Origin: Parvularcula oceani
Lineage (GTDB): Bacteria > Pseudomonadota > Alphaproteobacteria > Caulobacterales > Parvularculaceae
Assembly: GCF_000733125.1 (NCBI RefSeq)
Contig: NZ_JPHU01000005.1
Span: 124,001-188,000, forward strand
Reading direction: 5' to 3'
DNA: 64,000 nucleotides
Both the position numbers and the translations under genes were made by a program. The notes under the pieces are model-generated. The model saw only the letters and a program-made list of their open reading frames with translations. It did not search any database and was not told the DNA's origin. This document shows, piece after piece, positions 17,245 through 26,481 of this stretch (positions are counted from its first letter, which is position 1; each line of letters opens with the position of its first letter).

Positions 17245-18027
17245 ATGTCGATGTCCGAGACCCCCTCCCCTGGCGCCCCGGCGGGCCATGGCGCACCGTC
17301 CGGCCCCAGCGTTCCGCGCGGCGACGTGATCGTCCGCCTGGACGATGTCGGCCTGACCTATGATGGTACGAGAGAGGTGCTGCACGGCGCCCGAATGGTG
17401 CTGCGCGAGGGCGATTTCCGCTTCCTCACGGGGCCGTCCGGCGCGGGCAAGACGTCGCTCCTGAAGCTCATCTACATGGCGCACCGCCCAACGGAGGGGC
17501 ATGTCGAGGTCTTCGGGCAGGATGTCAGCCACATGCCCGCGCGCGAGCTCCCGGCGCTCAGGCGGCGCATCGGCGTCGTCTTCCAGGAGTTCCGTCTGCT
17601 CGACCATCTGACCGCTTTCGAGAACGTCGCGCTGCCCATGCGCGTCGCAGGCGTTCCGCATCAGACTTACGCAACCGACGTTACCGAGCTGTTAAGCTGG
17701 GTCGGCCTGTCCCACCGGATGGATGCCCGCCCGCCCATGCTGTCGGGCGGCGAGAAACAGCGCGTGGCGCTGGCGAGGGCGCTCGTCGCCAAGCCCGACC
17801 TGATCCTCGCCGACGAGCCGACGGGCAATGTCGATCCGGTCATGGGCGAGAAGATCATGCGCCTGCTGATCGAGCTCAACCGCCTGGGCACGGCGGTGAT
17901 CGTCGCGACGCATGATCTCGGCCTGGTCCGGCGCCTCGGCAAGAACATCCTGCGCCTCAAGGACGGGCGGGTCACCCTGCACGGGCCGCTGCCCGAGAAG
18001 GCCCGCGAGCCGGAGACGATGCCATGA
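17245..18027 (+). CDS. ftsE: cell division ATP-binding protein FtsE
   Basis: FtsE is the ATPase of the FtsEX complex at the division septum, which turns on periplasmic amidases. The 260-residue protein has Walker A GPSGAGKTS (63-71), a Q-loop at VFQEFR, the signature LSGGEKQRVALARAL and Walker B LILADEPTGNVD. An N-terminal extension of about 28 residues rich in Pro, Ser and Gly precedes the ABC core. ATG 17245 or 17251 could start it. The stop overlaps the ftsX start (ATGA). Confidence 0.96.
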   Translation: MSMSETPSPGAPAGHGAPSGPSVPRGDVIVRLDDVGLTYDGTREVLHGARMVLREGDFRFLTGPSGAGKTSLLKLIYMAHRPTEGHVEVFGQDVSHMPARELPALRRRIGVVFQEFRLLDHLTAFENVALPMRVAGVPHQTYATDVTELLSWVGLSHRMDARPPMLSGGEKQRVALARALVAKPDLILADEPTGNVDPVMGEKIMRLLIELNRLGTAVIVATHDLGLVRRLGKNILRLKDGRVTLHGPLPEKAREPETMP

Positions 18028-18941
18028 GCGCGCCGCAGGCCCTGTCCGGACGCGAAGCGGGGCGCCGGGCGGCGCCGCTCCTGCCCGAGGCGGGCGCCGC
18101 CGGAACGCCGCTGATGATCGTCATCGCGATCCTCGCCTTCATGGCGGGCATCGCCCTGATCGCGAATTTCGTCGTCTCGCGCGCCGTGGCGGAATGGACC
18201 GGCGACCTGACCGGCACCGTCACGATCCAGGTCAAGGGCGCGAACCCGGCGGATATCGCCCAGCAGGCCGCCGCCGTCGAGGAGCTCTTGCGGGACCGGG
18301 CCGGCGTGAACCGGATCGCGCGGCTCAGCCGCGCCGAGACCGAGCGCCTTCTCGAACCCTGGCTCGGGCGGGACAATCTGACCGAGGACATTCCCGTCCC
18401 GGCGCTCCTGACGGCCGACGTGACGCCGCAGCTGCGCCGCGATCTGGGCGCCCTGCGATCCGCGGTCGCCGAGGTCGCGCCCGATGCGAGCCTCGACGAC
18501 CACGGCGCCTTCAACGACCGGCTGGTGGCGGCGGCCGACCGGATGGAGGCGCTCGCCTTCCTGGTCTTCGCCATGGTGATGACGGCGGCGGCTGCGGTCA
18601 TCATCTTCGCCACGCGCGCGGGTCTCGCCGCGAACAGCCGCATCGTCGAGGTGCTGCACCTGGTCGGCGCGACGGACGATTTCGTCGCGGGCCAGGTCCA
18701 GCGCCGCTATTTCTCTCTCGCCCTGCGCGGCGGGGCCGCGGGCGCCGCCGCGGCGGCCTTTATCCTCTTCGCGGCGGCGAGCTTCGGCGGCGAGGGCGAC
18801 GGCTTCTTCCTGCCCTCCATCGGCGCCGACCCGGCCATGCTGGCCTGGCTCGCCATCGTGCCGCTGCTCCTCTGCGTGGTGGCGACGCTGACCGCGCGGG
18901 TGACCGTGATGCGCACCCTCCGCGGGAGTTTCTCGTCCTGA
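18024..18941 (+). CDS. ftsX: cell division permease FtsX
   Basis: FtsX is the membrane partner of FtsE. The 305-residue protein has one helix at about 29-52, a periplasmic domain, and three more helices at about 176-200, 225-252 and 275-297, the standard FtsX topology. The coupling-helix region VEVLHLVGATDDFVAGQVQRR is well conserved. The ATG overlaps the ftsE stop. The operon continues with the YdcF-like, plsC and DUF2125 genes. Confidence 0.94.
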   Translation: MSAPQALSGREAGRRAAPLLPEAGAAGTPLMIVIAILAFMAGIALIANFVVSRAVAEWTGDLTGTVTIQVKGANPADIAQQAAAVEELLRDRAGVNRIARLSRAETERLLEPWLGRDNLTEDIPVPALLTADVTPQLRRDLGALRSAVAEVAPDASLDDHGAFNDRLVAAADRMEALAFLVFAMVMTAAAAVIIFATRAGLAANSRIVEVLHLVGATDDFVAGQVQRRYFSLALRGGAAGAAAAAFILFAAASFGGEGDGFFLPSIGADPAMLAWLAIVPLLLCVVATLTARVTVMRTLRGSFSS

Positions 18942-18991
18942 CGAGCGCGGCCGCCATCCCGCAGGGGCCGCCAGGCCGGAACCGCGACCGG

Positions 18992-19609
18992 ATGCGCCGC
19001 CTCTTCGTCGCGGCGGCCTCGCTCGCGGCGATCATCGGCATGTCGCTGTTGTCGGGGTTTCTCGCCTTCGCCTTCTCGATGCCGCGCGCGACCGAGGCGA
19101 CGCCCGCCGCGCTGAAGGCCGCGGCGGGCTCCATCCCGCCCGAGGCCCGCGGCATCGTCGCCCTGACGGGCGGGGCGGGCCTGAGGATCGAGGAGGCGCT
19201 GCGCCTTCACGAAGCGGGCATCGGCGACCGCGTCCTGATCTCCGGCGTGAACCCGCAGATCACCAAGGCCGATCTCGCGGGCACCGGCAGCGCGGCCGTC
19301 CTCGAATGCTGCGTCGATCTCGGCCCCTATGCCCGCACCACCAAGGGCAATGCGCTCGAAGCGCGCAGCTGGCTGCGCAGCCATCGCTACGAGCTCGTCT
19401 ATCTCGTCACCTCGAACTTCCATCTCCAGCGCGCCCGCGCCGAGATGGAGGAACTGGCGCCGGAACTGGTCGTGATCGGCGTGCCGGTGGACAGCCGCAC
19501 CGTGCCCGAGCGGGGATGGATCGCCTCTCCCGCCGCCTGGCACGTTCTCGCCTCCGAATACGCCAAGCTCCTCTTCATGCGCCTGCGCTCGGTGGTGGAG
19601 CCATGGTGA
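18992..19609 (+). CDS. YdcF family protein (DUF218)
   Basis: This 205-residue protein has an N-terminal membrane anchor (residues 5-27) and a DUF218/YdcF domain. The domain shows IVALTGGAGLRIEEAL at its start, then GNALEARSWLRSH and VYLVTSNFHLQRA, the two conserved segments of the family. One member, ElyC, affects peptidoglycan and undecaprenyl carrier metabolism; no reaction is proven. I use the ATG at 18992; no better start exists between it and the ftsX stop except a CTG. The end overlaps the plsC start by seven bases. Confidence 0.85.
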   Translation: MRRLFVAAASLAAIIGMSLLSGFLAFAFSMPRATEATPAALKAAAGSIPPEARGIVALTGGAGLRIEEALRLHEAGIGDRVLISGVNPQITKADLAGTGSAAVLECCVDLGPYARTTKGNALEARSWLRSHRYELVYLVTSNFHLQRARAEMEELAPELVVIGVPVDSRTVPERGWIASPAAWHVLASEYAKLLFMRLRSVVEPW

Positions 19610-20352
19610 AGCTGCGCTCCTGGCTGTTCGCGGTATGGATGTGGGGCTCCGTCCTGGTGCTCGGCATCTTCTTCCTGCCCGCCCTCGTCCGGCGCGACTG
19701 GTCGCTCGCCGCCTCCAAGATGTGGGCGCACACGGTCCTCTGGGGCCTCAGAGCGATATGCGGCCTCGGCTATGAGGTGCGCGGCCGGGAGAACCTGCCG
19801 CGGGGCGCGGGCCTGCTCGCGGTCAAGCATCAGGCCATGTGGGAGACGCTCGCCATGACGGCCCTGCTCCGCGAGCCCTGCTTCGTCCTCAAGAAGGAAC
19901 TCGGCCGCCTGCCGCTTTTCGGCTGGTATTGCCGCGCGAACGGCTTCGTCTTCGTCGACCGCGCCGCCGGCGCCAAGGCGCTGAGAGGCATGGTGGACCA
20001 GGCCAGGGCCGCCGCGGCGCGCGGCGCGCAGATCCTGATCTTCCCCGAAGGCACCCGCACCGCCGTCGGCCAGCAGGTGCCCTACCAGCCCGGCGTCGCG
20101 GCCCTCGCCAAGGCGCTGGACCTGCCCTGTACGCCCGTCGCCCACAATGCCGGCGTCTTCTGGTGCCATCCGGGCAGCCTGCGCAGGCCCGGCACCATCA
20201 CCGTCGAAGTCCTGGCGCCCATTCCGGCCGACACGCCGAGGCCGGCCCTGATCAAGGGGTTGCAGCTCGCCATAGAGCCCGCCACCCGCACACTCGAAGC
20301 TCAGGCCGTGGCCCGAAGAGGCCCCGCCTGCGAAGGAGACTCCGCCGCGTGA
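19603..20352 (+). CDS. plsC: 1-acyl-sn-glycerol-3-phosphate acyltransferase PlsC
   Basis: PlsC makes phosphatidic acid from lysophosphatidic acid in the inner membrane. The 249-residue protein has an N-terminal helix (about 8-27) and the acyltransferase blocks: motif I as His76-x4-Glu81 (KHQAMWET), block II FVFVDR and block III FPEGTR (147-152). Motif I usually ends in Asp, so Glu81 is a conservative change. Both ends overlap the neighbours: ATG within the YdcF gene end and the stop within the GTG of the DUF2125 gene. Confidence 0.9.
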   Translation: MVKLRSWLFAVWMWGSVLVLGIFFLPALVRRDWSLAASKMWAHTVLWGLRAICGLGYEVRGRENLPRGAGLLAVKHQAMWETLAMTALLREPCFVLKKELGRLPLFGWYCRANGFVFVDRAAGAKALRGMVDQARAAAARGAQILIFPEGTRTAVGQQVPYQPGVAALAKALDLPCTPVAHNAGVFWCHPGSLRRPGTITVEVLAPIPADTPRPALIKGLQLAIEPATRTLEAQAVARRGPACEGDSAA

Positions 20353-21296
20353 CCACGACAGAACAGGTGCGGCGTCCGCGCCGACGCTTCCTCGCCGTCT
20401 TCGCCGTCGCCCTCACCCTCCTCGGCGCCTATACCGCGCTGTGGGTCTGGGGCGCAGGCGTCATGCGCGACGAGATCGATGCGTGGATCGCGGCCGAACG
20501 GCGCGCCGGGCGCACGGTGTCCCATGGCGATATCCGGGTCCGGGGCTTCCCCGGCACGCTGCGCGCCGTGATCGACGCGCCCTCCTGGGCCGAACCCGGC
20601 GCCTGGTCCTGGCAGGCCGAGAGGCTGCTCGTCATCACCCTGCCCTATGACCCGCGGCGCCTGATCCTCGCGCCGCGCGGAGAGCAGTCGGTGACCTATC
20701 TCGAAGAACGCTTCGCGCTGCGCGCCGACGATCTGCGCGTCGGCCTCGAAGAGGATCTTCTCGCGATCGAGACCAGCGGCCTGAGCGCGGAGGGGCGGAC
20801 CGGCACGCTCGCCCTCGCCAGCGGCCGGGCCAACTGGGTCCGGAACGAGGACGGCTCGGCCGTGCTGGGGCTTGCGACCGAGAAGATGGAATTGCGCAGC
20901 GAGACGGGCACCGTCTACCTGCCTTACGTCAATGCGGCGCTGTCGGAAGCGGCGGGCCGCCGCGATCTCCTGACGGTCGATGCCTTCTCGCTCGCCGCCG
21001 CGCCCGGGCGCGAGGTGAAGCCGGCGCTGGTCGCGGGGGACGGCTCGCTCATCCTGCAGACGAACGGCTATCCCGAAGGACGCGTCAATCTGCGCCTGCG
21101 CAATCCGGTGCCGCTGATGATGGTCCTTGGAAATCTGGGTGTCGTGCCCGCCGGGCAGGCGCAGGATACGGGGCGCCTGCTCGCAGGTCTCGCAGGCGGC
21201 GAGAACGACGAGCTGGCCCTGCCCCTGATCGCAAAGGACGGGGCGCTGCGCATCGGCCCCGTCCCTGTCGGCAGGCTGCCGCGCCTGGCCTACTGA
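20349..21296 (+). CDS. DUF2125 domain protein
   Basis: This is a 315-residue protein with one N-terminal membrane helix (about 13-35) and a large beta-rich periplasmic domain. The stretch VSHGDIRVRGFPGTLRAVIDAP followed by W-x-A-x-R-L-x-I is the DUF2125 opening, a family found mainly in alphaproteobacteria and of unknown function. It may belong to the AsmA-like lipid-handling group, but that is inference. GTG overlaps the plsC stop (GTGA). Its 3' end overlaps the convergent hisC by seven bases. Confidence 0.85.
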   Translation: MTTTEQVRRPRRRFLAVFAVALTLLGAYTALWVWGAGVMRDEIDAWIAAERRAGRTVSHGDIRVRGFPGTLRAVIDAPSWAEPGAWSWQAERLLVITLPYDPRRLILAPRGEQSVTYLEERFALRADDLRVGLEEDLLAIETSGLSAEGRTGTLALASGRANWVRNEDGSAVLGLATEKMELRSETGTVYLPYVNAALSEAAGRRDLLTVDAFSLAAAPGREVKPALVAGDGSLILQTNGYPEGRVNLRLRNPVPLMMVLGNLGVVPAGQAQDTGRLLAGLAGGENDELALPLIAKDGALRIGPVPVGRLPRLAY

Positions 21297-22417
21297 ACGC
21301 GGCCTTCGACAAAGGCTTCGGCGGCTCTGAGGAAGGCGTCATTCGCCTCCTCCGATCCGATCGAGACCCGCACATGCTCGGGGAGCCAGGCGCCGCCGAC
21401 GGCGCGGACCATGACGCCTTCCTTCTCGAGGAAGGCGAGGAACTCCGCCGCCTCCTCGGCCCGCGCCTCGGGGCTGTCGCCGCGCATGTGCAGGAGAAGG
21501 AAGTTGGCGTGGCTCGGCACGATGCCGAAGCCCCAGCCCGCGACCCGCTGGCGGACCCGGTCGCGCTCCCGCCGATTGTGCTCCCGGTTGCGCTTCACGA
21601 AGTCCTGATCGCCCACCGCCGCCTCGGCCGCCGCGAGGGCCGGCGCGTTGACGTTGAAGGGGCTGCGGATGCGGTCGAGCACCTCGATCATGGCGCGCGG
21701 CGCATAGCACCAGCCCACGCGCAGGCCGCCGAGGCCGTAGATCTTGGAGAAGGTGCGCATCATGACGACGTTCTCGGTGCCATCCGCGATGCTCTCGGCG
21801 ACGAGGTCGGCGCCGTCGGTATAGCTCTCATCCTCCATGTATTCGGCATAAGCGCCGTCGAGGACGAGGATGACGTGCTCTGGCAGTTCCTCGCGCAGGC
21901 GGCGGATCTCGCTCGCAGGGATGACGGTGCCGGTCGGATTGTTCGGGTTGGCGAGGAAGACGAGCTTCGTGTTCTCCGCGACCGTGGCGAGGATCTTGTC
22001 GACATCGGCGTGAAGGTCGGTTTCCTCGGCGAAGAGCGGCTCGGACCCCGCCGCCTTGGCCGCCAGCCAGTAATAGGAGAAGCCGTGGCGCGTCTGGACG
22101 ATCGATGCCCCCTCGCCCGCATAGGCGCGGATCAGGAGCGCGATGATCTCGTCCGACCCTGCGCCGATGAAGAGGTTCTCCGCCGGCAGGCCGTGGAGGC
22201 CGGCCAGCGCCGCCTTGAGGGGCGCGGCCGAGCCGTCGGGATAGTATTCGAGGATGGGCGTCGTCTCGGCGAAGGCGTTCATCGCCGCCGGGGCGGGCCC
22301 GAGGCCGCTTTCGTTCGAGGACAGCTTGTAGATCTTGCGTCCTTCCTTCGGCTCGCCGGCTTTGCCGGGCTTGTAGGGGACGATGTCCATCAGGCCGGGG
22401 CGGGGTTCCGGTCTCAT
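21290..22417 (-). CDS. hisC: histidinol-phosphate aminotransferase
   Basis: This PLP enzyme carries out the glutamate-dependent amination step of histidine synthesis; in alphaproteobacteria it often also acts on aromatic 2-oxoacids. The 375-residue protein shows KLSSNESGLGP, GAGSDEII, FLANPNNPTGT, the PLP lysine Lys225 in RTFSKIYGLGGLRVGW, and an Arg late in the C-terminal domain (VRVSIG). The ATG overlaps the stop of the upstream DUF4328 gene (ATGA). Confidence 0.93.
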   Translation of the reverse strand: MRPEPRPGLMDIVPYKPGKAGEPKEGRKIYKLSSNESGLGPAPAAMNAFAETTPILEYYPDGSAAPLKAALAGLHGLPAENLFIGAGSDEIIALLIRAYAGEGASIVQTRHGFSYYWLAAKAAGSEPLFAEETDLHADVDKILATVAENTKLVFLANPNNPTGTVIPASEIRRLREELPEHVILVLDGAYAEYMEDESYTDGADLVAESIADGTENVVMMRTFSKIYGLGGLRVGWCYAPRAMIEVLDRIRSPFNVNAPALAAAEAAVGDQDFVKRNREHNRRERDRVRQRVAGWGFGIVPSHANFLLLHMRGDSPEARAEEAAEFLAFLEKEGVMVRAVGGAWLPEHVRVSIGSEEANDAFLRAAEAFVEGRVQ

Positions 22418-23076
22418 GCGCGGGGCTCCGATGCTGCTTCGCCCGCCCTATAGGCAGGATCGCGTCCGGTTTCGATGCCGGAATGGGGCTGACGGGCCGC
22501 GAAAATGCGCAGGACCGTCAGCGCTAGCATCTGGGACAGAACGCCGAGCGCCGAAGAGAGCGCCGTGATCCGGTCGATTCCGCCATCGAGATCGAACAGC
22601 ATGGTGGCGAGGTGGAAGAGCGTCACGATCCACCACAGCTCGAGGATGACCCCCCGCCGCGGCGGGTCCGGCCGCGCCGCGGCGAGCAGGGCGCGAAGGT
22701 CCTGAAGCGGCCGGACGAGGTTCATGCCGGGAAGAAAATAGGCCCAGACGACCTGCGCCGGCGTCCGGCCGAAACCGCGCCCCTCGACAAGAGCATTCTT
22801 CACCGACCAGTCGAGCCACCGCATCCAGGTCACGCAGCCGATCGGTATGGCGAGCGCGAAGATCCAGAACGAGCCGAGATAGAGGTGGCGGAGCAGGCCG
22901 CGCTCTCCACCCGCATCCGCCGCCACGCGGCCGGGTGCCAAGACTTCGAGCGCGAAGGTGAAGCCGTGCAGGACGAGCTGGACCAGGAGCGCGCCGGTCA
23001 TCACGGCGAACAGCGTCTTCAGGCCGCGCGGATAGCCCTGCGCCCTCAGCTTCGCGATCCGCTCCTCCTCCGCCAT
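22414..23076 (-). CDS. DUF4328 membrane protein
   Basis: This is a 220-residue protein with five to six membrane helices. W-x-x-W-x-x-x-x-x-x-N (WMRWLDWSVKNA) and the PGMNLVRPLQDLRAL stretch match DUF4328, a small family of uncharacterised membrane proteins. GGAGGAGAGG immediately precedes the ATG at 23076. Coupling to hisC by a 4-base overlap is notable because no link to histidine synthesis is known. Gene order in relatives often places other amino acid genes here. Confidence 0.75.
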   Translation of the reverse strand: MAEEERIAKLRAQGYPRGLKTLFAVMTGALLVQLVLHGFTFALEVLAPGRVAADAGGERGLLRHLYLGSFWIFALAIPIGCVTWMRWLDWSVKNALVEGRGFGRTPAQVVWAYFLPGMNLVRPLQDLRALLAAARPDPPRRGVILELWWIVTLFHLATMLFDLDGGIDRITALSSALGVLSQMLALTVLRIFAARQPHSGIETGRDPAYRAGEAASEPRA

Positions 23077-23149
23077 ACCTCTCCTCCGCATTGCCAGCCG
23101 CGCCCTGGGGCCCTAACCCCGTGCGGGGCGAGGAAAGGACTCCGGCACC

Positions 23150-24301
23150 GTGACCAACACCGGCGCGGGCGGCCTGTTGCCGCCGGGCGAAGGCGAAACT
23201 GCGCGGCTGGGCGCGCTCTCCCTCGATAGCGGCGTGACGCTGCCCGAGGTCACCGTCGCCTACGAGACCTATGGCGCGCTCAATGCCGACCGCACGAATG
23301 CAGTGCTCGTCTGCCATCCGCTGACAGCGGATCAGTTCGCCGGAAGAGAGCATCCCGTCACCGGCAAGCCCGGCTGGTGGGAACGGCTGATCGGACCCGG
23401 CAGGCTTCTCGACACGGACAGGCTGTTCGTGATCTGCCCGAACGTCCTCGGCGGCTGCATGGGCTCGACGGGGCCCGCGAGCATCGATCCCGGGACGGGA
23501 CGCCCCTATGGGCTGAACTTTCCCGTCGTCACCATCGGCGACATGGTCAGGGCGCAGGCGGCGCTGCTCGATGCGCTCGGGATCGACCGCCTGCTCGCGG
23601 TGGTCGGCGGCTCGATGGGCGGCATGCAGGCGCTGACCTGGGCGGCGCGCCATCCCGAGCGGGTGGCCAATGCCGCCATCATCGCCTCGGCCGCCCGGCA
23701 CACGCCGCAGAACATCGCCTTTCACGAGGTCGGGCGCCAGGCCGTCATGGCCGATCCCGACTGGAGGGACGGGACCTATGCGCCCGACGAGCCGCCCCGC
23801 CGGGGCCTTGCCGTCGCGCGGATGACGGCGCATGTGACCTATCTGTCCGAACCGGCCCTCGAAGCGAAGTTCGGGCGGCGCTTCCAGAACGGCAGCGCGC
23901 CGGGCTTCGGCTTCGACGCGGATTTCCAGGTCGAGAGCTATCTGCGCCATCAGGGCAAGAGCTTCACCGACCGCTTCGATGCGAACAGCTATCTCTACAT
24001 CACGCGGGCGATGGATTATTTCGATCTCGGCCGCGACTGCGGCGAGGATGAAGGCGCCCTCGCCCGCTGCTTTTCGGGAACGAAGACACGCTTCCTCCTC
24101 GTCTCCTTCACGTCCGACTGGCTCTATCCGACCGCCGAGAGCCGCCGCGTCGTCCGGGCGCTTCACGGCGCGGGCGCGGAAGTGTCCTTCGTCGAGGTCG
24201 AGAGCGACAGGGGCCATGACGCCTTCCTGCTCGAGGAACCCGAGCTCGACCGGGTGCTCGGCGGCTTCCTCGCCGCGGCGATGCGGGGAGCGGGGCTGTG
24301 A
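23150..24301 (+). CDS. metX: homoserine O-acyltransferase MetX
   Basis: MetX acylates homoserine, using acetyl-CoA or succinyl-CoA, as the first committed step to methionine. The 383-residue alpha/beta hydrolase has the nucleophile elbow GGSMGGMQ (Ser155), the acid in FTSDWLYP and the base in [20 protein letters not shown] and [22 protein letters not shown] are signature segments. The acyl donor cannot be settled from these motifs. GTG start; the stop overlaps metW (GTGA), the usual alphaproteobacterial pair. Confidence 0.94.
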   Translation: MTNTGAGGLLPPGEGETARLGALSLDSGVTLPEVTVAYETYGALNADRTNAVLVCHPLTADQFAGREHPVTGKPGWWERLIGPGRLLDTDRLFVICPNVLGGCMGSTGPASIDPGTGRPYGLNFPVVTIGDMVRAQAALLDALGIDRLLAVVGGSMGGMQALTWAARHPERVANAAIIASAARHTPQNIAFHEVGRQAVMADPDWRDGTYAPDEPPRRGLAVARMTAHVTYLSEPALEAKFGRRFQNGSAPGFGFDADFQVESYLRHQGKSFTDRFDANSYLYITRAMDYFDLGRDCGEDEGALARCFSGTKTRFLLVSFTSDWLYPTAESRRVVRALHGAGAEVSFVEVESDRGHDAFLLEEPELDRVLGGFLAAAMRGAGL

Positions 24302-24900
24302 CGACGCGCTACGACCTCATCGCCGCTCTCGTGGAGAACGAGGCCCGCGTGCTCGATGTCGGCTGCGGGGACGGCTCGCTTCTGCGGCGGCTCGGAGAAG
24401 AACGGCGCGCGCGCGGATACGGGCTCGAACTCGACGCCGCGCTGGTGGCGCAGGCCGTCTCCTCGGGCCTGTCCGTCGTCCAGGGCGATGCCGACACCGA
24501 TCTCGGCGACTATCCCGCGGGCGCGTTCGACACCGTGGTCCTGTCGAACTCCCTCCAGGCGCTGCAATCGCCCGTGGCGGCTCTTCGCGAGGCCCTGCGG
24601 GTCGGCCGCGGGGCAGTCGTGTCTTTTCCGAATTTCGGCCATTGGCGCGTCCGCACCGATCTTCTGACCTCGGGCCGCATGCCCGTCTCCAAGGCCCTTC
24701 CGGCGAAATGGCACGAGACGCAGAACATCCATCTCTGCACGGTGCGCGATTTCGTCGAGTTGGCCCGCGCCGAAGGCTTCGTCATCGAAAAGGCCTTCGG
24801 CATCTCCTCTGGCCGGGCCCGCAGCTTCTCACCCGGGCGGCCGGGCCGGGCGAACCTCACGGCTCAGGAAGCGGTGTTCCTGCTGCGCTCGAAGCGCTGA
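24298..24900 (+). CDS. metW: methionine biosynthesis protein MetW
   Basis: This 200-residue methyltransferase-fold protein accompanies metX and is reported to activate its acyltransferase partner in some species. The SAM-binding motif [10 protein letters not shown] is near residue 19, followed by SNSLQALQ, and the segment [12 protein letters not shown] with [16 protein letters not shown] is typical of MetW. It begins at a GTG within the metX stop. The last 37 bases overlap the convergent methyltransferase gene. Confidence 0.92.
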   Translation: MTTRYDLIAALVENEARVLDVGCGDGSLLRRLGEERRARGYGLELDAALVAQAVSSGLSVVQGDADTDLGDYPAGAFDTVVLSNSLQALQSPVAALREALRVGRGAVVSFPNFGHWRVRTDLLTSGRMPVSKALPAKWHETQNIHLCTVRDFVELARAEGFVIEKAFGISSGRARSFSPGRPGRANLTAQEAVFLLRSKR

Positions 24901-25637
24901 CGCCGGGCGGGCCGCAGCGCGCCCGGCGCGAAGACGGGGCGGAAGACCTCGGCCTTGCTGCCGCCGATGGGCACCGCCATCGACTTGCGGACCTCGATCA
25001 GGTTGACGCCCGCCAGATTGGGAAAGAGCCAGGGCAGGTTCCAGCTCTCGATCATATTGCCCAGACGCTCCCAGGCGCCGGCCACCTTGAGCAGCGCCTC
25101 GTTCTGGATGGGCGGGAAATGCAGCGCGCTGGCATAGGCGGTCGGCGCGAACATCGCGCCCTGCAAGAGGTTGTCGAGCTGCCTGCGGCTATAGGGCCGG
25201 CCGGCGCCGAAGGGCGTCGTCTCCGCGAGCGCCCAGGGGCCGCGCCGGTTGGCGCAGACGACGATCATGAGGCCGTCATCGGCCAGAACCCGCCAGGCCT
25301 CGCGCAGGACCCGCCGCGGGCCCGCGACCTCTTCGAGGCCGTGCACGATCAGAAGCCGGTCGATGGACGCATTGGGAAGCGGCCAGAGATGGTCGGCGAC
25401 GAGGCAGCTCGGCACGCCCTCGTCGAGCGCCACGCCCGTTCCTTCGGGCACGAGAGCGGCCAGGCGCTCGGCCTCGCGGAAGACGGGCAGGAAGGGCGTC
25501 GTATAGCCGAACCCCGCCACGCGCAGGTTCTTCGCAGGCCCCCAGGCCTCGAACAGCTTGGCGGAGATATGATCGGCGGCGAGGCGCCCCAGCGCCCCGT
25601 CATAGAAGCCGATCATGTCCGAGACAGCCGTGCGCAT
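24864..25637 (-). CDS. class I SAM-dependent methyltransferase
   Basis: This 257-residue protein has a methyltransferase type 11 core. The glycine-rich motif I is degenerate (VAGFGYTTPFL), motif II is recognisable as LPNASIDRLLIVHGLEEV, and motif III is VLADDGLMIVVCANRRGPWA. A SAM enzyme with unknown substrate is the best call. The gene is divergent from gloB, with 64 bases between starts; this pairing is frequent in alphaproteobacteria. Its end overlaps metW by 37 bases. Confidence 0.8.
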   Translation of the reverse strand: MRTAVSDMIGFYDGALGRLAADHISAKLFEAWGPAKNLRVAGFGYTTPFLPVFREAERLAALVPEGTGVALDEGVPSCLVADHLWPLPNASIDRLLIVHGLEEVAGPRRVLREAWRVLADDGLMIVVCANRRGPWALAETTPFGAGRPYSRRQLDNLLQGAMFAPTAYASALHFPPIQNEALLKVAGAWERLGNMIESWNLPWLFPNLAGVNLIEVRKSMAVPIGGSKAEVFRPVFAPGALRPARRQRFERSRNTAS

Positions 25638-25701
25638 GCTCGCTCGCTCCGCAACCGGCCCTGGGTTAAGACGCCCTCACTCGCGAAACAAGGAGGCCTC
25701 C

Positions 25702-26481
25702 ATGCGGCACGGCTCTCTCATCGTATACCAGTTTCCCTGCCTGCGGGACAATTACGGCTTCCTTCTGCGGGACGAGGAGACCGGCATGGTCGCCGCCGTC
25801 GACACGCCGGACGGCGAGGAGGTCGCACGCCAGCTCGACGCGAAGGGCTGGGGGCTCAACCTGATCCTCAACACCCACTGGCACGCCGATCACACGGGCG
25901 GCAACGAGATGCTCAAGGCCCGCTACAAAGCGCGCATTCTCGGCCCCGATGCCGAAGGGCAGCGGATTCCGGGGCGCGATCAGGCCCTGCACGGGGGCGA
26001 CGAGGTCATGATCGGCAAGCAGCGCGCCCGGGTGATCGAGACGCCGGGACACACGGCGGGGCATATCGCATTCGTCTTCGACGAGGCGGGCGCGGCTTTC
26101 GTGGGGGACACGCTCTTCTCCCTTGGCTGCGGGCGCCTGTTCGAGGGCGAGCCTGCGCAGATGTGGCAGTCTCTGAAGGCGCTGAGGGACCTGCCGCCGG
26201 ACACCACGATCTATTGCGCCCATGAATATACGGCGGCCAATGCGCGCTTCGCGGTCAGCATCGACCCGGACAATGCGGCGCTGCAGGCCCGCAAGGCCGA
26301 GGTCGACCGCCTGCGCGCGGAGGACAGGCCGACCGTTCCGGTCAGGCTTGCCGACGAGTTGCGCACCAATCCCTTCCTTCGGGCGGACGATCCGGCCCTC
26401 GCCGCGAGACTGGGGCTCGAAGATGCGGCCCCGTGGGAAGTGTTCGGCGAGATCCGGCGCCGCAAGGACAATTTCGGCTAG
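25702..26481 (+). CDS. gloB: hydroxyacylglutathione hydrolase (glyoxalase II)
   Basis: GloB hydrolyses S-D-lactoylglutathione, the second step of methylglyoxal detoxification. The 259-residue metallo-beta-lactamase-fold protein has the THxHxDH metal motif (His59, His61, Asp63, His64), a third ligand in ETPGHTAGH, the bridging Asp in FVGDTLFSLGCGRLFEG, and CAHEYT. The C-terminal HAGH domain ends with NPFLRADDP, as in true glyoxalase II. AAGGAGG lies five bases before the ATG. The stop overlaps the convergent thiO stop (CTAG). Confidence 0.95.
   Translation: MRHGSLIVYQFPCLRDNYGFLLRDEETGMVAAVDTPDGEEVARQLDAKGWGLNLILNTHWHADHTGGNEMLKARYKARILGPDAEGQRIPGRDQALHGGDEVMIGKQRARVIETPGHTAGHIAFVFDEAGAAFVGDTLFSLGCGRLFEGEPAQMWQSLKALRDLPPDTTIYCAHEYTAANARFAVSIDPDNAALQARKAEVDRLRAEDRPTVPVRLADELRTNPFLRADDPALAARLGLEDAAPWEVFGEIRRRKDNFG

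Noticed and set aside
17677-17696. TTAC-N7-TTAAG resembling a CtrA box
   Set aside because: It lies inside ftsE coding sequence and has mismatches in both halves.
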